NCBI GenBank assembly: GCA_004297065.1
Contig: SCUU01000139.1
Coordinates: 1-35,529 of the forward strand
Reading direction: 5' to 3'
DNA: 35,529 nt
DNA from: Gallionellaceae bacterium
GTDB taxonomy: Bacteria; Pseudomonadota; Gammaproteobacteria; Burkholderiales; Gallionellaceae
The notes beneath the pieces were generated by a model. The model did no database searches. It was not told the origin of the DNA and saw only the letters and a list, made by a program, of their open reading frames with translations. A program made the translations under genes and the position numbers. Of this stretch, positions 15,675 to 22,975 are shown one piece after another; the stretch's first letter is position 1; each line of letters starts with the position of its first letter.

Positions 15675-16379
15675 TCATGTCGCCACCTCGTGCTGCGTCG
15701 CGGCATCGCTGACGATGCGGCCGTCGAAAAAGCGCACCTGACGTTTGGCATGTCGCGCAATGTCCTGCTCGTGCGTCACCAGCACGATGGTGATGCCTTC
15801 CTGATTGAGCGCCCCGAACAGCGCCATCACCTCCTCGCTGGTATGGCTGTCGAGATTGCCGGTCGGTTCGTCCGCCAGCAACAGGCGCGGATGGTTGACC
15901 AGCGCGCGCGCGATGGCCACGCGCTGCTGTTGCCCGCCGGAAATTTTATTGGGCATGGAATCGCAATATTTCCCCAAGCCAACCTTAGCGAGCATCTCGC
16001 GCGCACGCCGCCCGCGCTCTTCCTTGCCCACACCGCAATAGATCAGCGGCAGCGCCACGTTCTCCAGCAGGCTCATGCGCGGCAACAGATTGAAGCCCTG
16101 GAACACGAAGCCGATGCTGCGGTTGCGCAACAAGGCCAACTCGTCTTTGCCCAACTGCGCGACATGCCGCCCATCCAGCACATAGCTGCCCGTGCTGGGC
16201 GCATCCAGACAACCGAGGATATTCATGAAGGTGGACTTGCCGGAACCGGACGGCCCCATGATGGCGACGAACTCGCCTGCTCCGATTTGCAAAGTGATCT
16301 CTTTCAAGGCGGGGAATGCACCGGCGGAAGTCTGGTAAGACTTGTGCAGATTTTCGATGCGGATGACTTCCCCGCTCAT
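15675..16379 (-). CDS. MacB/LolD-type ABC transporter ATP-binding protein
   Basis: 234 residues. Walker A is GPSGSGKST (about residues 42-50), signature [20 protein letters not shown] (about 145-165), Walker [14 protein letters not shown], switch histidine in [23 protein letters not shown] is typical of the MacB/LolD branch. It energises the permease at 14359. Its ATG overlaps the stop of the adaptor gene by one base (TGATG), so the two are translationally coupled. A palindromic repeat separates it from the permease gene downstream. Confidence 0.95.
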   Translation of the reverse strand: MSGEVIRIENLHKSYQTSAGAFPALKEITLQIGAGEFVAIMGPSGSGKSTFMNILGCLDAPSTGSYVLDGRHVAQLGKDELALLRNRSIGFVFQGFNLLPRMSLLENVALPLIYCGVGKEERGRRAREMLAKVGLGKYCDSMPNKISGGQQQRVAIARALVNHPRLLLADEPTGNLDSHTSEEVMALFGALNQEGITIVLVTHEQDIARHAKRQVRFFDGRIVSDAATQHEVAT

Positions 16380-17563
16380 CAGAACATTCTTCTCATGGGC
16401 GGAACGTTGTTCGCTGGCACCTTATTGTTGGCAAGCGCATCGCCCACCACGACCTGATCGCCCGCCTTCAAATCGCCGCCGACGATCTCGGTATTGCGGT
16501 TGTCGGTGATCCCAAGCGTGACGCTCGCGGGCACGAGCGCCGCGCCTTGCAACAGATACACCGTACCGCTGAACGCATCGCGCTTGGGTTTGCCATTCTT
16601 CGCCGCCGTATCGCCGCCGTTCTTTTTTACCGCCTCGACATTGACCGGTTTGAAGCGCAGTGCCGCATTGGGCACCAGCAGCACATCCTTGCGCTCTTGC
16701 ACCGCAATGCTCACATAGGCCGTCATACCCGGCATCAATATCTGTTCGGGATTGTCCACATTGACCACCACATCGTAGGTGACCACACTTTGCTGAACGA
16801 TGGGGTTGAGCCGTATCTGTTTGACCTCGCCGGTGAAATTCCGGCCTGTAAAAGCATCGGCGGTGAACCGTACCGCTTGCCCGACACGGATACTGCCGAT
16901 GTCCGCCTCGGCAAAGTTCGCGTGTATCTGCATCCTGGACAAATCCTGGGCGATCTTGAACAGGGTCGGCGTCTGCAGACTGGCCGCCACGGTCTGCCCG
17001 ATGTCCACGGAGCGATCGACCACCACACCGGATACCGGAGAGCGGATCACGGTATAAGCGAGGTTGGTGCGATCCTTTTCCACCGTAGCCAATGCCAATT
17101 GCAACTGTGCCTCCGCGGCCTTCTTGGCCTGTATCGCCGCATCCAACTCCTGATGGGAGGCATATTGTTTCTCGAACAGACTGCGCGCCCGCGCTTCGTT
17201 CGCCGTCGCCTGCTCCAGCGTGGCTGCGGCGATCTGCGCACTGGCCTGGCTTTGCTTCAACTGGGCCGAGAACAAGGCGCTATCAAGCTCCAATAGAACC
17301 TGGCCTTCCTTCACCTTGCTGTTGAAATCCACATACAGTTTTTTGACTGCGCCGGAAACCTGGGTACCCACATTCACCAAGGACATCGGATTGATCGTCC
17401 CGTTGGCAGAGACGGCCTGCTGGATGTTGCCCTTCTCCAGTGTCTGCGTACGATATTTGGGTTCGGCTGCGGAGGAATAGAACGTGAAATACACGGCCAG
17501 GCCGACCGCGATGAAGAGGACAATTGCAGCTATTGCGACTGTCGGATTGGCGGGCTTTCTCAC
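16379..17563 (-). CDS. MacA-type periplasmic adaptor protein
   Basis: 394 residues from a GTG at 17561-17563. The N terminus has one membrane anchor (VAIAAIVLFIAVGLAVYFTF, about 9-28). The lipoyl half-motifs flank a coiled-coil hairpin (about 100-190), with ANEARARSLFEKQYASHQEL and the lipoyl part TVIRSPVSGVVVDRSVDIGQ, the pattern of membrane-fusion adaptors. Then come beta-barrel and membrane-proximal domains (ADIGSIRVGQAVRFTADAF). It links the inner-membrane MacB-like permease with an outer-membrane factor, which is not encoded in this window. It is the first gene of the leftward operon and divergent from mutL. Confidence 0.94.
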   Translation of the reverse strand: MRKPANPTVAIAAIVLFIAVGLAVYFTFYSSAAEPKYRTQTLEKGNIQQAVSANGTINPMSLVNVGTQVSGAVKKLYVDFNSKVKEGQVLLELDSALFSAQLKQSQASAQIAAATLEQATANEARARSLFEKQYASHQELDAAIQAKKAAEAQLQLALATVEKDRTNLAYTVIRSPVSGVVVDRSVDIGQTVAASLQTPTLFKIAQDLSRMQIHANFAEADIGSIRVGQAVRFTADAFTGRNFTGEVKQIRLNPIVQQSVVTYDVVVNVDNPEQILMPGMTAYVSIAVQERKDVLLVPNAALRFKPVNVEAVKKNGGDTAAKNGKPKRDAFSGTVYLLQGAALVPASVTLGITDNRNTEIVGGDLKAGDQVVVGDALANNKVPANNVPPMRRMF

Positions 17564-17620
17564 GTGGCGTTCTTCTCTGCTTGTTGTTTCAGGATGGCAT
17601 AGGACGCAATTCTACCCTCA

Positions 17621-17636
17621 CTCAATCGGGATTGAG
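17621..17636. promoter_or_regulatory. Perfect dyad in the macA-mutL divergent region
   Basis: CTCAATC-GG-GATTGAG, a perfect 7-bp inverted repeat 58 bases before the adaptor gene start and about 90 before mutL. It could be an operator for the efflux operon. There is no U-run, so it is not a terminator. Confidence 0.3.
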
Positions 17637-17692
17637 ACGCCATTGCTGAACTGAGAGCTTGCCCGCAGCATGAAGTTACCTCCCGGCTCCGC

Positions 17693-17698
17693 TATAAT
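17693..17698 (+). promoter_or_regulatory. Probable -10 box of mutL
   Basis: TATAAT located 28 bases before the preferred mutL ATG at 17727, which would give a leader of about 22 bases. No strong -35 is visible at the usual distance. Confidence 0.35.
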
Positions 17699-17726
17699 CA
17701 GCCCCAGTCTATTTCACACCACCCGC

Positions 17727-19745
17727 ATGTCTTCCATCCAGTTACTCCCCGACCTCCTCATCAACCAGATCGCCGCCGGCGAAGTGATCGAACGCCCCGC
17801 CTCCGCACTCAAGGAACTGCTGGAGAACAGTCTGGATGCCGGCGCGACCGACATTGCGGTGCAACTCGAAGGCGGCGGCATCAAACTGCTGCGCGTGCGC
17901 GACAACGGCGGCGGCATCGCGCCGGAACAACTGGCGCTGGCGCTCATGCGCCACGCCACCAGCAAGATCGCCTCGCTAGCCGATCTGCAGCGCGTCGCCA
18001 GCATGGGTTTCCGCGGCGAGGCATTGGCCAGCATGGCGGCGGTGGCACAGGTCACCCTCACCAGCCGCCACGCCGATGCGCCTCACGCATGGAAGATCGA
18101 GACTGCCGGCGGCAGACAAAGCGATGCCATTCCCGCAGCGCATGCGCAAGGCACCAGCGTCGAGATGCGCGAGCTGTATTTCAACACTCCCGCGCGGCGC
18201 AAATTCCTCAAGAGCGAGAACACCGAATTCGCCTGGTGCGAAGAAACATTCAAACGCATCGCGCTGTCGCGGCCCGATGTCGCTTTCAGCTTGCAGCACA
18301 ACGGGCGCATGGTGTGGCAACTGCCCGCTATTCCCAACAACCCTCACCCTGAGCGTGTGTTGTCGGGGCTTCAGCCCCCTACAACCACGGCCCACCCCTT
18401 GCGGGTGCAATCCCTCTCCCAGAGGGCGAGGGAAGACAACCAGAACCCTCTCCCTCTGGGAGAGGGCGGGGTGAGGGAAAACGCGTTACAACAACGCATC
18501 ACCGCCATCCTCGGCCCTGAATTCAGCCAATACGCCGTCACCGTCGAGCGCGAAATCGGCGCGCTACATCTGTACGGCATCGCCGCCCTGCCCGCCTACT
18601 CCCGCTCCACGCGCGACGAACAATATTTCTTCGTCAATGGCCGCTTCGTGCGCGACAAAGTGCTGATGCACGCCGTACGTCAGGCGTATCAAGACATCCT
18701 GCACCACCAGCGCCATCCGGCCTTCGTCCTCTCCCTCGACATGCCGCCCGAACAAGTGGACGTGAACGTACACCCCGCCAAAAGCGAAGTGCGCTTCCGC
18801 GAGAGCCAGGGCATCCACCAATTCGTATTCCATGCCTTGCAGGATGCGCTGAGTTCGACGATGAAAGAAGCCGCCGCAACACCAGCCGTTGCGCCGCGCG
18901 AAGAACAAACCACCACATCGTTCGCCCCCACCCAACAACGCATCCCGTTCGGTGCAGCACAGCAGAAGGCGACTTATCGCCTGTGGGAAGCGCAAACAGC
19001 AAATGCCCCCCCTCAGCCCCCCCTTGCACCCGCAAGGAGTACGCCGGAGGGTTCCCCGCTGCTGCGCAGCGACCCTTCCGCTGTCATGGGGGATGACGCC
19101 ACCTCCCCTGACAAGGGGAGGCTGGGAGGGGTTAGTTTTTTCGGCATCGACTCTCAGGCAGAACACCCTCTCGGCTACGCGCTCGGCCAGCTCTCCGGCA
19201 TCTACATCCTCGCGCAAAACGAAAACGGTTTGGTCGTCGTGGACATGCACGCCGCGCACGAGCGCATCGTGTACGAAAAATTAAAAACCGCTATGGACGG
19301 TCAACAGCTTCCAAAACAACCGCTGCTCATCCCCGTCACCTTCCACGCCGACACCTTGGATGTCGCCACCGCCGAAGAAGAGCAGGAAGCACTCGCCACA
19401 CTGGGCTTCGACTTAGCACCGATTTCGCCCACCACGCTGGCCGTGCGCGCCATGCCCGCCATGCTCAAACAAGCCCACGCCGAAGCCGCCGCGCGCGAAG
19501 TGCTGCACGAACTGCGCGAATTCGGCGCCAGCCGCGCGCTCACCGAGCGCCGCAACGAACTGCTCGCCACACTCGCCTGCCACTCCGCCGTGCGCGCCAA
19601 CCAGCAACTCAGCATCCCCGAAATGAATGCCATCCTGCGCGAAATGGAACAGACCGAACGCGCCGACCAGTGCAACCACGGACGGCCGACCTGGTTTCAG
19701 GTCACGCTGGCGGAACTGGATGCGATGTTTATGCGCGGAAAATAA
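17727..19745 (+). CDS. mutL: DNA mismatch repair protein MutL with two in-frame repeat insertions
   Basis: 672 residues from the ATG at 17727; the ORF opens 19 codons earlier, but SIQLLPDLLINQIAAGEVIE is the family start. The GHKL ATPase keeps ELLENSLDAGAT, VRDNGGGI, ATSKI and GFRGEAL, then VDVNVHPAKSEVRF. The C-terminal domain carries the endonuclease metal motif DMHAAHERIVYE (near 506) plus ACHSAVRANQQ and CNHGRPTW, so it should be a nicking MutL. Two segments are foreign to the family: residues about 206-251 in the ATPase domain, and about 426-469 in the interdomain linker. Both correspond to palindromic DNA repeats translated in frame. The 3' end is duplicated after the toxin-antitoxin genes at 20527-20640. 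Confidence 0.95.
   Translation: MSSIQLLPDLLINQIAAGEVIERPASALKELLENSLDAGATDIAVQLEGGGIKLLRVRDNGGGIAPEQLALALMRHATSKIASLADLQRVASMGFRGEALASMAAVAQVTLTSRHADAPHAWKIETAGGRQSDAIPAAHAQGTSVEMRELYFNTPARRKFLKSENTEFAWCEETFKRIALSRPDVAFSLQHNGRMVWQLPAIPNNPHPERVLSGLQPPTTTAHPLRVQSLSQRAREDNQNPLPLGEGGVRENALQQRITAILGPEFSQYAVTVEREIGALHLYGIAALPAYSRSTRDEQYFFVNGRFVRDKVLMHAVRQAYQDILHHQRHPAFVLSLDMPPEQVDVNVHPAKSEVRFRESQGIHQFVFHALQDALSSTMKEAAATPAVAPREEQTTTSFAPTQQRIPFGAAQQKATYRLWEAQTANAPPQPPLAPARSTPEGSPLLRSDPSAVMGDDATSPDKGRLGGVSFFGIDSQAEHPLGYALGQLSGIYILAQNENGLVVVDMHAAHERIVYEKLKTAMDGQQLPKQPLLIPVTFHADTLDVATAEEEQEALATLGFDLAPISPTTLAVRAMPAMLKQAHAEAAAREVLHELREFGASRALTERRNELLATLACHSAVRANQQLSIPEMNAILREMEQTERADQCNHGRPTWFQVTLAELDAMFMRGK
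18341..18477. repeat. In-frame palindromic element 1 in mutL
   Basis: 137 bp with outer inverted ends CCCTCACCC (18341-18349) and GGGTGAGGG (18469-18477). Inside are GGGGCTTCAGCCCC (18366-18379), a CCCTCTCCCAGAGGG-type palindrome (about 18412-18428) and CCCTCTCCCTCTGGGAGAGG (about 18447-18466). It is translated without a stop as PHPERVLSG...LGEGGVRE between LPAIPNN and ALQQRITAIL. Confidence 0.8.
19005..19131. repeat. In-frame palindromic element 2 in mutL
   Basis: About 127 bp in the MutL linker. The left end is CCCCCCTCAGCCCCCCCTTG, the right end CAAGGGGAGGCTGGGAGGGG; the two are imperfect inverted copies. Between them is GCTGCTGCGCAGCG, another small palindrome. It is open in the mutL frame and proline/glycine rich when translated. 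Confidence 0.65.
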
Positions 19746-19759
19746 CGGGCAACGCAGGG

Positions 19760-19794
19760 CTACCCAAACTGGGTAGCAACATGCCCAGCTTGGG
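19760..19794. promoter_or_regulatory. Two operator-like dyads before the toxin-antitoxin genes
   Basis: CCCAAACTGGG (19763-19773, extended to the perfect palindrome CTACCCAAACTGGGTAG at 19760-19775 plus one unpaired centre) and CCCAGCTTGGG (19784-19794). They share the form CCCA-N3-TGGG and are 21 bases apart start to start, about two helical turns. This fits binding of antitoxin dimers on one DNA face just upstream of the promoter. Confidence 0.5.
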
Positions 19795-19810
19795 TATGGC
19801 TCGCCCACCA

Positions 19811-19838
19811 TTGCCATATATTCCCATACAGGTATAAT
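19811..19838 (+). promoter_or_regulatory. Promoter of the toxin-antitoxin operon
   Basis: TTGCCA (19811-19816), 16 bases, TATAAT (19833-19838). The expected start of transcription falls at or within a base of the toxin ATG at 19845, and no ribosome binding site precedes it, so the message may be leaderless. Confidence 0.65.
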
Positions 19839-19844
19839 TCATCC

Positions 19845-20210
19845 ATGAGCATTCAGCCAATCAAACCATTGGAGTGGGTGGCCTCCTCAAAAAAGGACTT
19901 GCTGTCCATGCCGCCCGAAGTGATCGACGTGTTCGGATATGCGCTCCATCTGGCGCAACATGGCGGCAAGCATCCGCAGGCCAAGCCGCTAAAAGGCTTT
20001 GGTTCGGCTGGTGTGCTGGAGGTTGTCGAAGATGACGACGGCGACACCTACCGTGCGGTCTATACCGTACGCTTTGGCAATGCGCTCTACGTGCTGCACT
20101 GTTTCCAGAAAAAATCGAACAAAGGCATTGCAACCCCGAAACAGGATCTTGACCTGATACGCGCCCGCCTGAAGCTGGCGCAACAACATGCAGAAGGAGA
20201 TGCAAAATGA
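19845..20210 (+). CDS. higB: RelE/HigB-type toxin (phage Gp49-like family)
   Basis: 121 residues. It matches the Gp49-like/HigB branch of the RelE-ParE toxins: WVASSKKDLLSMPPEVIDVF at the start, the central GFGSAGVLEVVEDDDGDTYR, then VRFGNALYVLHCFQKKSNKG and the helix PKQDLDLIRARLKLAQQHAE. These toxins cleave mRNA on the ribosome in most studied cases. The gene comes before its antitoxin, the usual higBA order, and overlaps it by ATGA. It has a strong promoter but no Shine-Dalgarno sequence. It is located exactly between mutL and a duplicated mutL 3' end, so it was very likely acquired. Confidence 0.9.
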   Translation: MSIQPIKPLEWVASSKKDLLSMPPEVIDVFGYALHLAQHGGKHPQAKPLKGFGSAGVLEVVEDDDGDTYRAVYTVRFGNALYVLHCFQKKSNKGIATPKQDLDLIRARLKLAQQHAEGDAK

Positions 20211-20527
20211 AAACCATAGTACGCGGCAGTACCAATGTCTATGCAGACCTTGACCTGGGCAACGCAGAAGAAATGTTGGTCAAGGCGCAACTCGCCACGG
20301 AAATCAACGACATCATCAAGCGCCGCAAACTGACGCAAGTACAAGCGGCAGAACTGCTCGGCATCACCCAGCCCAAACTTTCCGGTTTGCTGCGCGGACA
20401 ATTCCGCGGCATCTCCGAATCCAAGATGCTGGAGTGCCTCACCCGCCTGGGCCGCGACATCGAGATCGTCGTCAAATCCACCCCGCGCTCACGCACAGAG
20501 GGGCATGTGAAGGTGGTCTTTGCTTGA
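20207..20527 (+). CDS. higA: HigA-type antitoxin, XRE family
   Basis: 106 residues. An N-terminal segment (RGSTNVYADLDLGNAEEMLV) is typical of antitoxins paired with Gp49-like toxins. A helix-turn-helix follows: RRKLTQVQAAELLGITQPKL (about 44-63) then SGLLRGQFRGISESKMLECL. It should neutralise the toxin and repress the operon through the dyads at 19760-19794. The start overlaps the toxin stop (ATGA), so they are coupled. Its TGA stop at 20525-20527 touches the first base of the mutL-like remnant, so the last codons may mark the cassette edge. Confidence 0.9.
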   Translation: MKTIVRGSTNVYADLDLGNAEEMLVKAQLATEINDIIKRRKLTQVQAAELLGITQPKLSGLLRGQFRGISESKMLECLTRLGRDIEIVVKSTPRSRTEGHVKVVFA

Positions 20528-20640
20528 ACGCCATCCTGCGCGAGATGGAACGACGCACCGACCAGTGCAACCACGACAGGCCGACGTGGTTCCAGATCAC
20601 GTTGGCGGAATCGGATGCGATGTTTATGCGGGGTAAGTAA
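20527..20640 (+). pseudogene. Duplicated 3' end of mutL
   Basis: 38 codons including a TAA stop, encoding NAILREMERRTDQCNHDRPT and then a tail ending DAMFMRGK. It copies the end of mutL at 19626-19745, with two codons missing and about a dozen base changes, many silent. It has no start or ribosome binding site of its own. The reading frame is kept, and the motif CNHGRP has become CNHDRP. It is best read as the old 3' end of mutL, displaced by the incoming toxin-antitoxin cassette. Confidence 0.85.
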
Positions 20641-20718
20641 GAATTGAAACCTCAAGCTTAAAGCGTTGCTTGCGCGTACCACACTTGACTCCAAACATGA
20701 CAGAAAATACAAAAACGT

Positions 20719-21492
20719 ATGGATGCAAATTTAAAAGGCAAAGTTGCGATAATCACTGGCGCGAGCCGTGGCATTGGGAAAGCTATTGCACAGCGGCTCT
20801 CTTCAGAAGGTATGCGCCTCATACTGGCTGCACGCTCCGACGCAGCTCTCCAGGAAGTTGCCGCATCGTGTAAAACCGAATGTCACGCTCTTGCCCTTGA
20901 TTTGCGACAGGAGGAATCTCCCCAGACGCTGATCTCCTATGCAATCAGCAAATTCGGCTCTGTTGACCTCTTGGTGAACAATGCAGGCGCAACAAAACGC
21001 GGCGATTTTCTTGATCTCACAGAGGCCGACTGGTCTGATGGATTCGCCTTAAAGTTTTTTAGCGCTGTTCGCTGCTCACGTTCTGCGTGGCCGCATCTAG
21101 TGAAGTCTGGAGGAGCAATCGTCAATATTGCCGGTATTGGTGGACGAACCGGAATGGCTGATTTTTCAATCGGCGGTTCTGTTAACTCGGCACTGTTGAA
21201 TCTCACGAAAGTTCTGGCCGACAAGGGCATAGTCGAAGGTGTCAAGGTCAATGCCATTAACCCAGGGTATATTGAAACAGACAGGCTGCGCGCGCGAATT
21301 GATTCGCTTGCAAGCTCGCACAATATTTCCCACCAGCAAGCATCGACAGAAATGGCTCGGCAATTAGAGATTTCCCGGTTTGGTCATCCCGATGAAATCG
21401 CATCGGCTGTCGCCTTCATGGCATCGCCGTTATCAAGCTACTGCCAAGGTACTATTCTGGACATTGATGGCGGGCAAACAAGAACGTTATAA
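20719..21492 (+). CDS. SDR-family protein without the usual catalytic residues
   Basis: 257 residues, a classical-length short-chain dehydrogenase/reductase. The cofactor motif TGASRGIG (14-21) and NNAG (about 89-92) are intact. The usual catalytic serine and YxxxK are missing: the serine stretch reads VNIAGIGG, and the normal YxASK block reads GGSVNSALLNLTK, so Tyr and Lys are replaced by Gly and Asn. The end LDIDGGQTRTL is SDR-like. Base composition looks lower in GC and codon use less biased than in mutL and miaA, which suggests transfer. A TTGACT/TACAAA promoter (20685-20713) would again start at the ATG. It sits between the mutL remnant and miaA. Confidence 0.85.
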   Translation: MDANLKGKVAIITGASRGIGKAIAQRLSSEGMRLILAARSDAALQEVAASCKTECHALALDLRQEESPQTLISYAISKFGSVDLLVNNAGATKRGDFLDLTEADWSDGFALKFFSAVRCSRSAWPHLVKSGGAIVNIAGIGGRTGMADFSIGGSVNSALLNLTKVLADKGIVEGVKVNAINPGYIETDRLRARIDSLASSHNISHQQASTEMARQLEISRFGHPDEIASAVAFMASPLSSYCQGTILDIDGGQTRTL

Positions 21493-21546
21493 CCACACTG
21501 CGCAAGCGTTGAGCGCATCCCTCATTTTCAGTAGCGCAAGCATCCA

Positions 21547-22551
21547 ATGATACCGTTACCTCCCGCCATCTTCCTCATGGGTCCCACCGCCAGCGGCAAG
21601 ACCGGTGTCGCGGTGGAGCTGGTGCAACACTTCCCGGTGGAACTCATCAGCGTGGACTCCGCGCTGGTGTTTCGCGACATGGACATCGGCACGGCCAAGC
21701 CGGATGCCGCCACGCTTGCCCGCGCGCCGCACCACCTCATCGACATCATCTCTCCGACCGAGGCGTATTCCGCCGCCGCCTTCCGCCACGATGCGCTGCG
21801 CCTGATGGCGGACATCACCGCGCGCGGCAAAATCCCGCTGCTGGTCGGCGGCACCATGCTGTACTTCAAGGCGCTAAGGGTAGGGCTGAGCCCTTTGCCG
21901 CAAGCCGATGCCGCATTGCGCGCCGAATTGGATGCAGAGATCGCGCAGCACGGCATCGAACATCTGCACCGCAAACTGGCCGCAGTGGATGCCGAGACCG
22001 CCGCGCGCCTGCATGCCACCGACACGCAACGTATCCAGCGCGCGATGGAGATATACCTGCTCAGCGGACAGCCGATGTCGGCGCTCATCAAAAAATCTCC
22101 CTCACCCCAACCCCTCTCCCAGAGGGCGAGGGGCTCATCTCTGGCACTCCCTCTCCCCGTGGGAGAGGGTTGGGGTGAGGGAGAACTTCCCTACACCATC
22201 CTGCCCCTCGCACTCATCCCGTCCGACCGCGCCGTACTGCACCAGCGCATCGCCACGCGCTTTGCGGACATGCTGAAACAGGGCTTGCTGGATGAGCTGC
22301 GCATGCTGCGCGAGAAATATCCGCTGCACCGAGACATGACCTCAATGCGCTGCGTGGGCTACCGGCAGGCGTGGGAATATCAGCAAGGCGAGATCACACA
22401 AGATGAACTGCGGGAGAAAGGCATCGCCGCCACGCGGCAACTGGCCAAGCGCCAACTCACCTGGTTGCGCTCGACGCCGGACATCATCGGGCTGGATTGC
22501 CTTGCGCCCGATCTGCTGCAAAATATACTGAAGCTGATGCAACAGACTTGA
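21547..22551 (+). CDS. miaA: tRNA dimethylallyltransferase with an in-frame repeat insertion
   Basis: 334 residues. It transfers dimethylallyl to A37 of tRNAs that read codons starting with U. The P-loop is GPTASGKT (12-19), with [35 protein letters not shown] and the later [11 protein letters not shown] and [14 protein letters not shown] blocks all present. Residues about 184-213 ([13 protein letters not shown]... to GEGEL) are not part of the family and coincide with a palindromic repeat translated in frame at 22096-22184, just after the [20 protein letters not shown] segment. In most relatives mutL and miaA adjoin more closely; here the TA module and SDR separate them. Confidence 0.95.
   Translation: MIPLPPAIFLMGPTASGKTGVAVELVQHFPVELISVDSALVFRDMDIGTAKPDAATLARAPHHLIDIISPTEAYSAAAFRHDALRLMADITARGKIPLLVGGTMLYFKALRVGLSPLPQADAALRAELDAEIAQHGIEHLHRKLAAVDAETAARLHATDTQRIQRAMEIYLLSGQPMSALIKKSPSPQPLSQRARGSSLALPLPVGEGWGEGELPYTILPLALIPSDRAVLHQRIATRFADMLKQGLLDELRMLREKYPLHRDMTSMRCVGYRQAWEYQQGEITQDELREKGIAATRQLAKRQLTWLRSTPDIIGLDCLAPDLLQNILKLMQQT
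22096..22184. repeat. In-frame palindromic element in miaA
   Basis: 89 bp bounded by a perfect 17-bp inverted repeat, TCTCCCTCACCCCAACC (22096-22112) and its complement (22168-22184). Inside are CCCTCTCCCAGAGGGCGAGG (about 22112-22131) and CCCTCTCCCCGTGGGAGAGG (about 22149-22168). It is open in the miaA frame, reading PSPQPLSQ ... GWGEG. Confidence 0.85.
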
Positions 22552-22599
22552 GAGCTTGGCACACTACCGCCCGACAGGAAATTCACATAGACATCAATT

Positions 22600-22975
22600 T
22601 CAAACGCCAGGTCGATTCGAACAATAGTCGCGATATTTCATGTCTTCGGTCAAAAGTTGCCCGATCAGTGCCTGCTTCACCTTCAACCTAAAAACCTCAG
22701 TTCAATCCGGCGTCGATCCATTCGTACGCCACACTGCGATCGAAACTCCCCATGATCTCGTGCAAGGCGAGCGTGATCCGCGCATGCTTCTGCGCGTGCT
22801 GTTCGGCCTGCGGATAGTGCCACCCCTTGAACAGCGTCTCCTCATGGGCGAAATGCACAGCCGCATTGTCGGGGATGACCCGCATGCGCCGTTTGACTTC
22901 GATCTCCGGGATGCCCACGCTCAACGCATCGCTCCATTCCGGCCGCCACGGTAAATTCTCACTTGGGGAAGACAT
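22600..22975 (-). pseudogene. Decayed bacteriohemerythrin
   Basis: A 92-residue ORF (22697-22975) opens with WRPEWSDALSVGIPEIE, the hemerythrin start. It then jumps straight to AAVHFAHEETLF and YPQAEQHAQKHARI, skipping about 50 residues that normally hold the first iron-ligand histidine. It keeps HxxxE and HxxxH but loses the rest. Just after its stop, in the next frame (22600-22695), is LKVKQALIGQLLTEDMKYRD, which resembles the family C terminus with its usual HxxxxD replaced by QxxxxD. So it carries an internal deletion plus a frameshift. The start overlaps the end of the HD-GYP gene by 17 bases. A short working protein cannot be excluded, but a full di-iron site is impossible. Confidence 0.6.

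Noticed and set aside
19760-19775. Terminator of mutL
   Set aside because: The dyad has no T-run after it and pairs with a like dyad 21 bases on, which suits an operator better.
20434-20640. 68-codon ORF covering the mutL-like remnant
   Set aside because: Its first half is an out-of-frame reading of the antitoxin gene; only the last 38 codons are mutL-derived.
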